This document shows positions 1 through 5,689 of a DNA stretch of 5,777 nucleotides, piece after piece (the stretch's first letter is position 1; the number at the start of each line of letters is the position of its first letter). Source of the stretch: Flavobacterium psychrophilum. Lineage in GTDB: Bacteria; Bacteroidota; Bacteroidia; Flavobacteriales; Flavobacteriaceae. A model generated the notes under the pieces. The model saw nothing but the letters and a program-made list of their open reading frames with translations, ran no database searches and was not told where the DNA came from. Made by a program: the position numbers and the translations under genes. Location of the stretch: assembly GCA_945878515.1 (NCBI GenBank), contig CAMCTL010000193.1, forward strand, positions 1 through 5,777. Direction: 5' to 3'.

Positions 1-58
1 GCGACAAAAAGAAGCCAAGTGTTAGAATTATAATTAGTATGTGTAACTGTTTTTTCAT
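1..58 (-). CDS. N-terminus of an exported protein, cut by the window edge
   Basis: Only the first 19 codons are in the window. Read on the minus strand from the ATG at 58-56 they give MKKQLHILIIILTLGFFLS, a lysine-rich start followed by a hydrophobic core, which is the form of a Sec signal peptide. The mature protein and its function lie outside the window. A TATATTTG word at 63-70 matches the Bacteroidetes -7 consensus TAnnTTTG, but it ends only four bases before the ATG, so it would make an almost leaderless transcript, and no -33 TTTG is visible at the right distance. It may be a chance match. The gene diverges from the small plus-strand genes that begin at 307. The start and the signal peptide are reasonably convincing; nothing more can be said. 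Confidence 0.6.
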   Translation of the reverse strand, partial: MKKQLHILIIILTLGFFLS

Positions 59-142
59 TTTGCAAATATAAGATGTAATTCTGAAAATATATGTTAATTT
101 TTAGTAGTATTTTTTCTGCGGTTCGTGTAGCTCAAGGGTGTC

Positions 143-276
143 ATATAACGTTTTGCGTGTTTATTTCAGTTGTGGAAAAACACAAAACCAAGTTTCGGAT
201 TAACACCAAAAAAAAAAGTACAAACTAAACATTGAATTAAACCAAAAGCCACAATTGAATAAACACGCTGTTAGTT
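143..276. repeat. Long imperfect hairpin resembling an integron attC site
   Basis: Two inverted arms, 155-175 (GCGTGTTTATT...TTGTGG) and 249-268 (CCACAA...AATAAACACGC), pair over about 20 bp with one unpaired extra T in the left arm and one G-T pair. Outside the arms lie ATATAAC (143-149) and GTTAGTT (270-276), which pair as TAAC/GTTA and resemble the R'' and R' core sites (RYYYAAC and GTTRRRY) of attC, each with a mismatch. The whole is 134 bp, within the usual attC range, and the extrahelical base and unpaired spacers also fit. Against attC: the spacers are unequal (five bases on the left, one on the right), the cores are imperfect and no integrase is in view. The element precedes the two small cysteine-rich genes with a 30-base gap. 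It is also simply a strong hairpin and could be an intergenic repeat of another kind. Confidence 0.55.
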
Positions 277-306
277 TTCAGTTGCGGGTTTTAAACTAAA
301 AATTTT

Positions 307-480
307 ATGAATAAAAGTGATATTGACAAACGGACAAAAGAATATTGCGACAATAATCCTTTGCCAAAAAACAAATGTAAATGTAAAGAAGTGAAATTAA
401 TTTCTTTTATAAGATTATCCAACGGAACAACAGGAAAAGAAGTTGAATGTGTTAAATGCAAAAATCGTAATATAATATGA
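307..480 (+). CDS. Small cysteine-rich protein, putative zinc ribbon (57 aa)
   Basis: This 57-residue frame runs from ATG 307 to TGA 478-480. Its product is lysine-rich and contains C14, a C24-K-C26 pair and a C48-V-K-C51 pair. CxC and CxxC knuckles about 22 residues apart are the layout of a small zinc ribbon. No signal peptide or membrane segment is present, so it is probably cytoplasmic. I do not recognise the family. The stop codon overlaps the start of the next gene in an ATGA, which supports both frames being real and translationally coupled. No clear Shine-Dalgarno sequence precedes it; the leader is A/T-rich, as is common in Bacteroidetes. The position just after the attC-like hairpin suggests an accessory gene. 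No function is assigned. Confidence 0.55.
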   Translation: MNKSDIDKRTKEYCDNNPLPKNKCKCKEVKLISFIRLSNGTTGKEVECVKCKNRNII

Positions 481-749
481 AGAATCAATGTGATGTTTGC
501 GAAGGAAGTGGCGGTTATATGCGTGAAAATTGTAAAAAATGCAATGGTACTGGAATAGCAACTAAAAATTCTGCATATACAATTTGGAAAGAAGCCAAAG
601 AACAAGATTTAACTAAAGAACAATTTAGAGAAAAATTAATTGACGAAAAAGTTATTGTAAAAAAGTGCATTTATTGTCAATGTCCAACATCAGGAATTAA
701 TGTTTCTTATTGTGACAGATGTCTTTTGAATGATGATTATAGCAATTGA
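477..749 (+). CDS. Small cysteine-rich protein with DnaJ-like CxxCxGxG zinc motifs (90 aa)
   Basis: The 90-residue product begins with two CxxCxGxG motifs (residues 5-12, CDVCEGSG, and 19-26, CKKCNGTG), the repeat that forms the zinc-binding centre of DnaJ/Hsp40 and of several small chaperone-like or zinc-carrier proteins. A charged, probably helical linker (about 34-62) leads to a second zinc-ribbon-like part with C64xxC67 and C79xxC82. Full DnaJ has four CxxCxGxG repeats, a J domain and a C-terminal substrate domain; none of those is here, so this is not DnaJ. No signal peptide is present. The ATG overlaps the TGA of the preceding 57-aa gene, implying coupled translation and perhaps a shared task. 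The cysteine pattern makes the frame convincing; the role (zinc binding, thiol chemistry or protein-protein contact) is open. Confidence 0.7.
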   Translation: MKNQCDVCEGSGGYMRENCKKCNGTGIATKNSAYTIWKEAKEQDLTKEQFREKLIDEKVIVKKCIYCQCPTSGINVSYCDRCLLNDDYSN

Positions 750-766
750 AACTAACTTGTATATAG

Positions 767-831
767 GTCTGACGATGTCCGACTTTACCACCCTAAATTG
801 GGTCGCTATGTCTGACAAACGTCCGACTTTA
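767..831. repeat. Compact repeat of GTCnGAC words flanking a small hairpin
   Basis: The same block occurs twice: GTCTGAC, three bases, GTCCGACTTTA (767-787), and GTCTGAC, four bases, GTCCGACTTTA (810-831). Each seven-base word GTCnGAC is itself a palindrome around one base, so the two blocks can also pair with each other as a long stem with mismatched centres. Between them ACCC and GGGT (around 789-803) can close an inner stem. It starts 17 bases after the stop of the 90-aa gene, so it may end that transcript or be a site or mobile intergenic repeat. It has no integron-type cores, no T-run typical of a strong intrinsic terminator, and no similarity I recognise. Confidence 0.5.
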
Positions 832-940
832 TTTATTTTCAAATATATAATTAATTCTTTACAATCCATTAAAAAGGATTTTCATTCGCACCAAACTTTC
901 AATGGTTAATTAGCAACATATTTTTTTATACCATCTGTAC

Positions 941-974
941 AAAAAAATAAAGACAGTACATTCATACTGCCTTT
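941..974 (-). terminator. Intrinsic terminator of the DUF6261-type gene
   Basis: On the minus strand AAAGGCAGTA (974-965) pairs with TACTGTCTTT (958-949) in a 10-bp stem containing one G-U pair. The loop has six bases, and A then seven T follow (948-941). The stem begins 24 bases past the stop codon of the gene at 998-1720, the right place and orientation. In the plus direction the stem is followed by no T-run, so it is judged one-directional. Confidence 0.75.
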
Positions 975-997
975 GCTCTAATTATTTAAAATAATCC

Positions 998-1720
998 TTA
1001 AACCGCCGGCGGTACTTCGGGAGCACGGTTGTTTAGCAAAGTATTGTACTGGTCTATCAGCGCATTCAATTGGTTGATGACGGTGGTATAAGGCGATGGC
1101 GCTGTTTCTTCTAGCAAATGCAAAGCATCAATTCTATTTCGAAGTTCATAGTACACTTGGTTGGTTTCTTCTCTTTTGGATTTTAAATTCTCTGGAGTGG
1201 CGTTGCCATATTCTTGTGTTCGGTCTAGGTATTTTTCGTTAAAAGCTATATTAGCGGCTTTCAATTCGTCTTTCCAAGCCGTGAGGTTTAGGGTGTTCAA
1301 TGCCGCTGTAAGTTCGGGTTTGTTTTCCCAATCCATAATAAGGCTACTAATTGTTGCCGTTTCAGCTTGATAGTTCAACTTTGCAATGCCGCCGCCATAA
1401 ACACTTAGGCTGTCTTTTATTTTTTTGCCAGCGGTTTGCAACAAAGGGGCAAAATGATAATCATACCCTTGTGCAACATAGTAAATCCCATTGATGGCGT
1501 CGTCTCTTCGCTCATCTAGGGCTAAAATTTCAGCGGTGTTTTCGTTGGCTAAAATCTTTTTAAAAAGGGCGTCTAGTTCGCCACTTTTGCTTAGCAGTGC
1601 GTCATACTTGGCTTGCACTTTTAGTACGGCTGGGTCGTTTCGCTTCACAATATCAGCAAAGTTCTTGGTGTATTGCAGGTATTCTGCATTACGAAGTTTC
1701 GATAAATCAATTGAATTCAT
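998..1720 (-). CDS. DUF6261 family protein (240 aa), function unknown
   Basis: The protein opens with MNSIDLSKLRNAEYLQYTKN and contains the stretches LDERRDDAINGI (69-80), YGGGIAKLNYQAETATI (108-124), the KYLDRTQEYGNA region (163-174) and LKSKREETNQVYYELRN (179-195). I recognise this combination as the DUF6261 family, common in Bacteroidetes. It is almost entirely alpha-helical and rich in charged and amphipathic segments, with no signal peptide or membrane helix, so it should be cytoplasmic. It ends in a short proline-rich tail (RAPEVPPAV). No catalytic motif is visible and the family has no established function known to me. The gene stands alone, with its own terminator at 941-974. Four 42-bp hairpin-forming repeats begin 50 bases upstream of the start, so they may lie in its 5' leader. 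No exact TAnnTTTG promoter was found upstream. The family call is from memory of the sequence pattern, without a profile search. Confidence 0.8.
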   Translation of the reverse strand: MNSIDLSKLRNAEYLQYTKNFADIVKRNDPAVLKVQAKYDALLSKSGELDALFKKILANENTAEILALDERRDDAINGIYYVAQGYDYHFAPLLQTAGKKIKDSLSVYGGGIAKLNYQAETATISSLIMDWENKPELTAALNTLNLTAWKDELKAANIAFNEKYLDRTQEYGNATPENLKSKREETNQVYYELRNRIDALHLLEETAPSPYTTVINQLNALIDQYNTLLNNRAPEVPPAV

Positions 1721-1767
1721 AAATTTAAAATTTTAAGGTTATACTTGTGATTGAATTGTGTTTTTTG

Positions 1768-1938
1768 TCCGAAATGGCATTTCTAGGTAGAAACAAGCTT
1801 TCGGGTGATCCCGAAAAGTCATTTCTAGGTAGAGACAAGCTTTCGGGTGCTCCCGAAATGGCATTTCTGGGTAGAGACAAGCTTTCGGACGCTTCCGAAA
1901 AGTCATTTCTAGGTAGAAACAAGTTTTCGGACGCTGTT
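1768..1938. repeat. Four 42-bp tandem repeats with hairpin junctions
   Basis: Four consecutive 42-base units start at 1771, 1813, 1855 and 1897. They share CATTTCT, then A/G, GGTAGA, A/G, ACAAG and C/T TTTCGG. The unit boundaries form hairpins with seven-base stems and four-base loops: 1799-1816 and 1841-1858 (TTTCGGG/CCCGAAA) and 1883-1900 (TTTCGGA/TCCGAAA). In the third the terminal pair changes on both sides, from G-C to A-T, so pairing is kept. Each end has half a hairpin: TCCGAAA at 1768-1774, and a decayed copy after 1925. A second inverted word, TTTCTA-GG-TAGAAA, lies inside units 1 and 4. Because 42 is divisible by three, several frames stay open through the array on both strands, but the predicted proteins continue into AT-rich intergenic DNA and are not believable genes. 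Confidence 0.9.
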
Positions 1939-2080
1939 GAAGCAAATATTTTCATTGTAGTACAATTATTGATTAAACCGCTGTACTTCACTATTTTTAT
2001 GATTTTTAAAATCAGCTTTACGAAAATACAATTTTTTTCTAAACAACTCTTTTTAGCGATAAGAAAAAAGTATTCCAAAC

Positions 2081-2119
2081 AAAAAAGCCAAGAATTTTTA
2101 TTTTCTTGGCTTTTTTTTT
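2081..2119. terminator. Isolated intrinsic terminator, possibly bidirectional
   Basis: AAAAAAGCCAAGAA (2081-2094) pairs perfectly with TTCTTGGCTTTTTT (2103-2116) around an eight-base loop. The plus direction ends in nine T (2111-2119) and the minus direction in six, so it could stop transcription either way. No gene ends next to it: the receptor gene stops about 300 bases upstream on the minus strand, and nothing credible is encoded on the plus strand to its left. It may collect read-through from the receptor gene, or mark the end of an unannotated short transcript. Confidence 0.75.
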
Positions 2120-2208
2120 GGTTCAAAATAAATAGTTCTTACCCTTCGTCAAGGCGATTGCTAGCAAGTTCTATGTACGTAGCACATTACACGAAAACCC
2201 ATTGTTCT

Positions 2209-2401
2209 TTATAAACCTGAGTTCGATTAATAATTTTTTAACCACATAGAGATTGTAAAAAAATAATTTGCAAAGATTTTCATAGGTGTTTTACTTACAC
2301 ATAGCTATGGCATCTATGAGAAGCAAAGCGCCTTTCTATTTAAAAACAATATTTTTCTATGTGGTTTAAAATTTTAAATATTAATCGAGTTCAGGTTATA
2401 A
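2209..2401. repeat. 193-bp inverted-repeat element, MITE-like
   Basis: The left arm (2209-2249) and right arm (2357-2401) are imperfect inverted copies. Both start outermost with TTATAA, then ACCTGA, two differing bases, TCGATTAATA, a variable A/T stretch and finally ACCACATAG. The 107-base centre has further CATAG/CTATG words, including the palindrome CATAGCTATG (2300-2309), and two GCAAAG words. It has no coding capacity. Long inverted ends with a short non-coding centre are the form of a non-autonomous transposable element or a folded intergenic repeat. No clear target-site duplication is seen beyond the self-palindromic TTATAA at both ends. The element ends 13 bases past the stop of the receptor gene, so its stem could also act as that gene's 3' structure. 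Nothing notable is seen in 2120-2208 besides a 10-bp palindrome TTGCTAGCAA (2158-2167). Confidence 0.7.
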
Positions 2402-2414
2402 GTACAAAAGGCTA

Positions 2415-4790
2415 TTAAAACTGAAATTTATACCCAAAATCTGGAAACAATCCTATTTGGTCGATTCTATTCACTTGATTGGTCAAACGGTTGTAACGAC
2501 TTACGAAAATATTATCGTTATCGGTTACATTCTGAATTTCGCAATAAAAAATGTGCGATTGCTTGCGTTTGTTGCTATTGAATTTTATTCCAGATCTCAA
2601 ATCCAGTCTAAAATAAGCATCATATTGTTGGCTATATGCTTTGGCTTCATCGTTAATTTGAAAGCCTGCATTTTGTGAAGCAACCAAATCTATTGGAGAA
2701 TAAAATCGTCCGCCCGAAGTGGTTATTTTTCCGTCAAAGGATAAAACGGTGCGTTTGGCTTTTCCAATTTTAAATTCTTTTCCGCCCAAGGCATTAATAG
2801 TGTATTTGTTATTAAAAGGCGAATTTCTTTCGATGCCGTCGCTTCCTTTGTATTTACTTTCAAAAAAAGAGGTAGTTAAAAGTGCGTGATAGCCTTTGCT
2901 AAAGAATTTTTCGATAGTAAATTCTACTCCAATATTAGATCCTTTTCCGGTGCTTATTAATGATGTTTTATCGGTTGAATAGCCAAAATCGGAACCTTCT
3001 GTTAAGGAAGAATAACTACTCGAAAAATTTTCGACAGCTGCCTTATCGATACTTTGGTAATATATTTCGGTTTTTCCACGCCATTTGTCTGATAATTTCA
3101 CATCATAGCCCAAAACATAATGTTGGCTTTGAACCAATTTCAGGTCTTTATTGGTTTGCACTAAATTCCCAGCAACATTTTCATTTTGAAACAAAATAGG
3201 TGCAGGAACATTTTGATGATGCAAACCATACCCTAAATTAAAGGAATTATTGTTATTTACTTTATAAGTGATAGATGTTCTAGGTTCCAAAACAAATTGA
3301 TTGTTTACAGAAAATGATTGTCCGTGAAGCCCAGCATTTAATGTAAATTTTTCAGAAAGTCTAATTTGTGCTTGTGTATAGGGTTGCAAAATAGTGTAAT
3401 CGCCTACGGTTTTGTATATCGTATTCAGGTCTTCGAAACCATCAGCATTGGCATCCGTTTGCTTGAATCGATCTTGCAAATTGAAATCTATTTTGTAAAA
3501 CTCAAACAATACACCGGTTCTAACAGTGAAGTTTTTATTTATTTTCGAATTGAATAAGGAACTTACAGTGATTCTATTTTCGTCATTATCGCTTGCAGTA
3601 TATCGGATTTTGTTTTCGGTGGGTGTTCCAATATTGAATAATCGGTCTTCTTCATAAGCGTTTGCAGTATTAGAAGTTCCTATTGTTGTTTTTAAAAACG
3701 AATTTTTTCCAGTCGGAATTTTGTGTGTTAAACCAAAGGCATAAAAATCAGAATTTAATTTTTGATTGGCATCTTTTGCGGAAAATAAATCCTCATCCGT
3801 AGCATCTTTTCCTAGAAACTCAATGTTAGAAAATCCTGCAATTCCAAACAGTGTAAAATTGCCGAATTTGCTTTTCCCAAAATCAAGATTGAATGAAACA
3901 TCGTTGTAATTCGGGATTGCCGCACCCGTTCCAGCGCCACCAAGATAACCCGCAATTCCGTAACGACCAGCGACTAAAAACGAACCTTGATTTTTCCCCA
4001 TTGGTCCTTCAGCCACAAATTCGACTCCTGGATAAGCGCCAACGCCAGCCGTAAATTCATAATTGTCTTTGTTTCCTTTTCTAAAATTCAAGTCGAAAAC
4101 ACCGCTAATGGCATTACCATATTCAGCGGGAAATGCTGAAGTTAGAAAATCAGAATTGGCTAACATATTTGGGTTTAAAGCCGAAACCGGACTTCCTGTT
4201 GTTCCTAAAGTGGAGAAATGGTTCGGACTTGGAACAGGAATTCCCTCAATGCGCCACAACATTCCCGCAGGCGAATTTCCTCGAACTACAATATCATTTC
4301 GGCTATCATTTCCGGTTGAAACTCCAGCAAAATTAGAAACCAATCGGGCCACATCGCTTCGTCCACCGGCATATCTATTGACTTCTTCTACGCTAAATTG
4401 TCGTGTAGAAACGGCGGCCATTTTGTTTATTGCTTTTGCTTTATTGTTATCCGATTTGATAATAACTTCTTTCAATTGATTGAAAGTTTCGGTTAAAGCA
4501 AGGTTTAAAAAAACATCTTTTCCCGAGGTTACATCGATATTTGGGACAGAACTGTTCTCATAACCTGCAAAATTAATATTGATAATTTGACGACCAATAG
4601 GAACATTTTGTAAAGTAAAATTTCCGTTTTCGTCCGTTATTGCTGCATTATTTTCAACATTTACAAGTACGACAGCAACGCCTTGTAATGGTTTTTCGGA
4701 TAATTTATCGGTGATTTTTCCTTTGATAGTTCCGTTTTGAGAGAAGACATTTAATCCGAATAGTAAGCTTAGTAAAATTAATTTTTTCAT
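2415..4790 (-). CDS. TonB-dependent outer-membrane receptor with carboxypeptidase-regulatory-like domain (791 aa)
   Basis: An outer-membrane transporter of the TonB-dependent class, which takes up a ligand using energy passed from the inner membrane by TonB-ExbBD. Residues 1-18 (MKKLILLSLLFGLNVFSQ) are a signal peptide. Residues 20-102 form a beta-sandwich carboxypeptidase-regulatory-like domain (GKITDKLSEKPLQGVAV, DENGNFTLQNVPIG). LKEVIIKS at 106-113 sits where a TonB box is expected. The plug covers about 128-237, with the family's RGNSP (170-174), IEGIPVP and PAEYGNAISGVFDL. The rest is an amphipathic beta-barrel ending in FGYKFQF, with the terminal phenylalanine needed for outer-membrane assembly. 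The length and both ends look intact. No SusD-like lipoprotein gene follows, so a polysaccharide-utilisation role is not suggested; the substrate is unknown. It lies 73 bases after the seven-helix protein gene but has its own promoter and palindrome. Confidence 0.9.
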   Translation of the reverse strand: MKKLILLSLLFGLNVFSQNGTIKGKITDKLSEKPLQGVAVVLVNVENNAAITDENGNFTLQNVPIGRQIININFAGYENSSVPNIDVTSGKDVFLNLALTETFNQLKEVIIKSDNNKAKAINKMAAVSTRQFSVEEVNRYAGGRSDVARLVSNFAGVSTGNDSRNDIVVRGNSPAGMLWRIEGIPVPSPNHFSTLGTTGSPVSALNPNMLANSDFLTSAFPAEYGNAISGVFDLNFRKGNKDNYEFTAGVGAYPGVEFVAEGPMGKNQGSFLVAGRYGIAGYLGGAGTGAAIPNYNDVSFNLDFGKSKFGNFTLFGIAGFSNIEFLGKDATDEDLFSAKDANQKLNSDFYAFGLTHKIPTGKNSFLKTTIGTSNTANAYEEDRLFNIGTPTENKIRYTASDNDENRITVSSLFNSKINKNFTVRTGVLFEFYKIDFNLQDRFKQTDANADGFEDLNTIYKTVGDYTILQPYTQAQIRLSEKFTLNAGLHGQSFSVNNQFVLEPRTSITYKVNNNNSFNLGYGLHHQNVPAPILFQNENVAGNLVQTNKDLKLVQSQHYVLGYDVKLSDKWRGKTEIYYQSIDKAAVENFSSSYSSLTEGSDFGYSTDKTSLISTGKGSNIGVEFTIEKFFSKGYHALLTTSFFESKYKGSDGIERNSPFNNKYTINALGGKEFKIGKAKRTVLSFDGKITTSGGRFYSPIDLVASQNAGFQINDEAKAYSQQYDAYFRLDLRSGIKFNSNKRKQSHIFYCEIQNVTDNDNIFVSRYNRLTNQVNRIDQIGLFPDFGYKFQF

Positions 4791-4814
4791 TGTTATCTGT
4801 TTAAAATTTCAAAA

Positions 4815-4822
4815 CAAAATTA
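4815..4822 (-). promoter_or_regulatory. -7 promoter element of the receptor gene
   Basis: On the minus strand this reads TAATTTTG, an exact match to the Bacteroidetes -7 consensus TAnnTTTG, ending 24 bases before the receptor's ATG. No good -33 TTTG stands 17-23 bases upstream; the nearest is TTTT next to the shared palindromic motif. A weak -33 is what one expects of an activator-dependent promoter. Confidence 0.5.
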
Positions 4823-4839
4823 CAATGGCAAAATATTCT

Positions 4840-4860
4840 AAAACGATAACATTTGTTTAG
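4840..4860. promoter_or_regulatory. Putative Crp/Fnr-type operator upstream of the receptor gene
   Basis: The motif reads AAAACGATAACA, TT, TGTTTAG and contains the 10-bp palindrome AACATTTGTT (4848-4857). It is identical to the motif at 5669-5689 in 19 of 21 positions; only the central two bases differ (TT here, AA there). The palindrome centre is 34 bp from the centre of the -7 element, near -41 relative to the expected transcript start. It begins three bases past the stop of the membrane-protein gene. Binding by the neighbouring Crp/Fnr-type regulator is an inference. Confidence 0.55.
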
Positions 4861-4863
4861 ATT

Positions 4864-5625
4864 TTACCTGAAAAATGATTTTCCTTGCAAGGCTTGAACT
4901 AATGTAAAAACGGCCAAACCAAAATACAAAACACCAAGACCAATGGTAAGTTTGGTGTTTTTTAAGAGATAAAAAGATAGAATCGGAATGATTTGTAAAG
5001 CGTGCATGCCTATAAAATGGGCAATCCGCAAATCGCCGTGAGTAAAACTCCAATTTAAAATCGGTATTCCTTTGCTTCCATCTACACCACCAATGGTATG
5101 CGTCATCCTGGAACCCATAGCAAATCCTTCAAACGAAAAAATAACAAAAATAATTAACCCTAATCGAATGCTCCACAAGTAATAATCGGGCAGTTCAGAA
5201 ACTGAATTACCAAAAAATAAAACGGCAATATGGGCGGTGGCTATTGTAGCAATTGTTGCCATTAATGCCATCATGGTGTATAAAAAAGATTTTATGGGCG
5301 AGGAAACATTATAGTGCGAAAGTTCTCCTTTTGAAGCTTGTAGTGCAATATAAACTATTTCGAAACCCAAAGTAATGATGATGATCCAATTAAAAACTGT
5401 GGAATTAAAAGTAGGTAAATAGCCAAAAAACCAAGCCATTGTCCAAGAGTACAAAAAGGTTGACAATGCAAATTTGAAAGGTTTTATGTAAGCATTAATC
5501 CCAAAAACTTCCGTGGAAGTTGATTTTGAGAGTACAAAAAATAGAATCGTAAGTACAAGACAAATTAGCCCAAAATTAAATAAGGTTTCGTTTCTAGATC
5601 TTAGGGTTTCAATAAAGTACATCAT
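4864..5625 (-). CDS. Seven-helix integral membrane protein, family not named (253 aa)
   Basis: The protein is strongly hydrophobic, with about seven membrane segments near residues 17-33, 46-69, 77-97, 113-138, 150-171, 201-221 and 226-246, and no cleavable signal peptide. It should sit in the inner membrane. Polar motifs stand out: YIKPFKFALS (46-55), QASKGELSHYN (96-106), the H132 region in a helix, and GDLRIAHFIGMHALQ (197-211), with H203 and H208 at the start of helix six. I recall similar unnamed proteins in other bacterial phyla with the same GDLR-HF-G-HALQ signature. Histidines placed this way could bind haem or a metal, but that is speculation. The first codon of an ATG-ATG pair was taken as the start. 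The gene follows the Crp/Fnr-type gene by 60 bases and precedes the receptor gene, sharing the receptor's promoter architecture. Confidence 0.85.
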   Translation of the reverse strand: MMYFIETLRSRNETLFNFGLICLVLTILFFVLSKSTSTEVFGINAYIKPFKFALSTFLYSWTMAWFFGYLPTFNSTVFNWIIIITLGFEIVYIALQASKGELSHYNVSSPIKSFLYTMMALMATIATIATAHIAVLFFGNSVSELPDYYLWSIRLGLIIFVIFSFEGFAMGSRMTHTIGGVDGSKGIPILNWSFTHGDLRIAHFIGMHALQIIPILSFYLLKNTKLTIGLGVLYFGLAVFTLVQALQGKSFFR

Positions 5626-5644
5626 TTAGTATAAAATTAAATAG

Positions 5645-5652
5645 CAAATTTA
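5645..5652 (-). promoter_or_regulatory. -7 promoter element of the membrane-protein gene
   Basis: The minus strand reads TAAATTTG, matching TAnnTTTG exactly, 19 bases before the start codon. As at the receptor promoter, there is no properly spaced -33 TTTG; a TTTTG lies 15 bases upstream, next to the shared motif. Confidence 0.5.
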
Positions 5653-5668
5653 GAAAAGATGGATTTTC

Positions 5669-5689
5669 AAAACGATAACAAATGTTTAG
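5669..5689. promoter_or_regulatory. Putative Crp/Fnr-type operator upstream of the membrane-protein gene
   Basis: This is the second copy of the 21-bp motif, with AA at its centre and the palindrome AACAAATGTT at 5677-5686. Its centre is 33 bp from the -7 element, one base different from the receptor promoter. It overlaps the stop codon of the Crp/Fnr-type gene (5686-5688), so part of its conservation could reflect coding; the copy at 4840-4860, outside any gene, has no such constraint. Confidence 0.55.

Noticed and set aside
63..70. TATATTTG as the promoter of the left-edge gene
   Set aside because: It matches the -7 consensus but ends four bases before the start codon and lacks a spaced -33 element, so it is not listed as a separate feature.
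291..605. 104-aa minus-strand frame opposite the cysteine-rich genes
   Set aside because: It is antisense to two frames that have clear CxxC patterns and an ATGA overlap. Its own translation is a phenylalanine- and leucine-rich shadow.
863..880. Small AATCC/GGATT hairpin as a plus-strand terminator
   Set aside because: The stem is only five A/T-rich pairs with an eight-base loop and a poor T-run, so it is too weak to call.
1161..1736. Plus-strand frames (69 and 81 aa) opposite the DUF6261-type gene
   Set aside because: They are antisense shadows of a coding sequence with recognisable family features, and have no start context or motif of their own.
1768..1938. CRISPR array
   Set aside because: The 42-bp units are contiguous and similar along their whole length, so there are no unique spacers, and no cas gene is present.
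1725..2214. Open frames on both strands through the 42-bp repeats (up to 155 aa)
   Set aside because: They are open because the repeat length is a multiple of three. Beyond the repeats they run through AT-rich DNA and the terminator, with low-complexity translations and no recognisable protein features.
4063..4479. 138-aa plus-strand frame inside the receptor gene
   Set aside because: It lies wholly antisense to the plug and early barrel region of a well-supported TonB-dependent receptor and has no protein-like features.
4838..5053. 71-aa minus-strand frame overlapping the membrane-protein gene
   Set aside because: It is a shifted frame over the end of the seven-helix protein gene, whose own frame gives coherent membrane helices.
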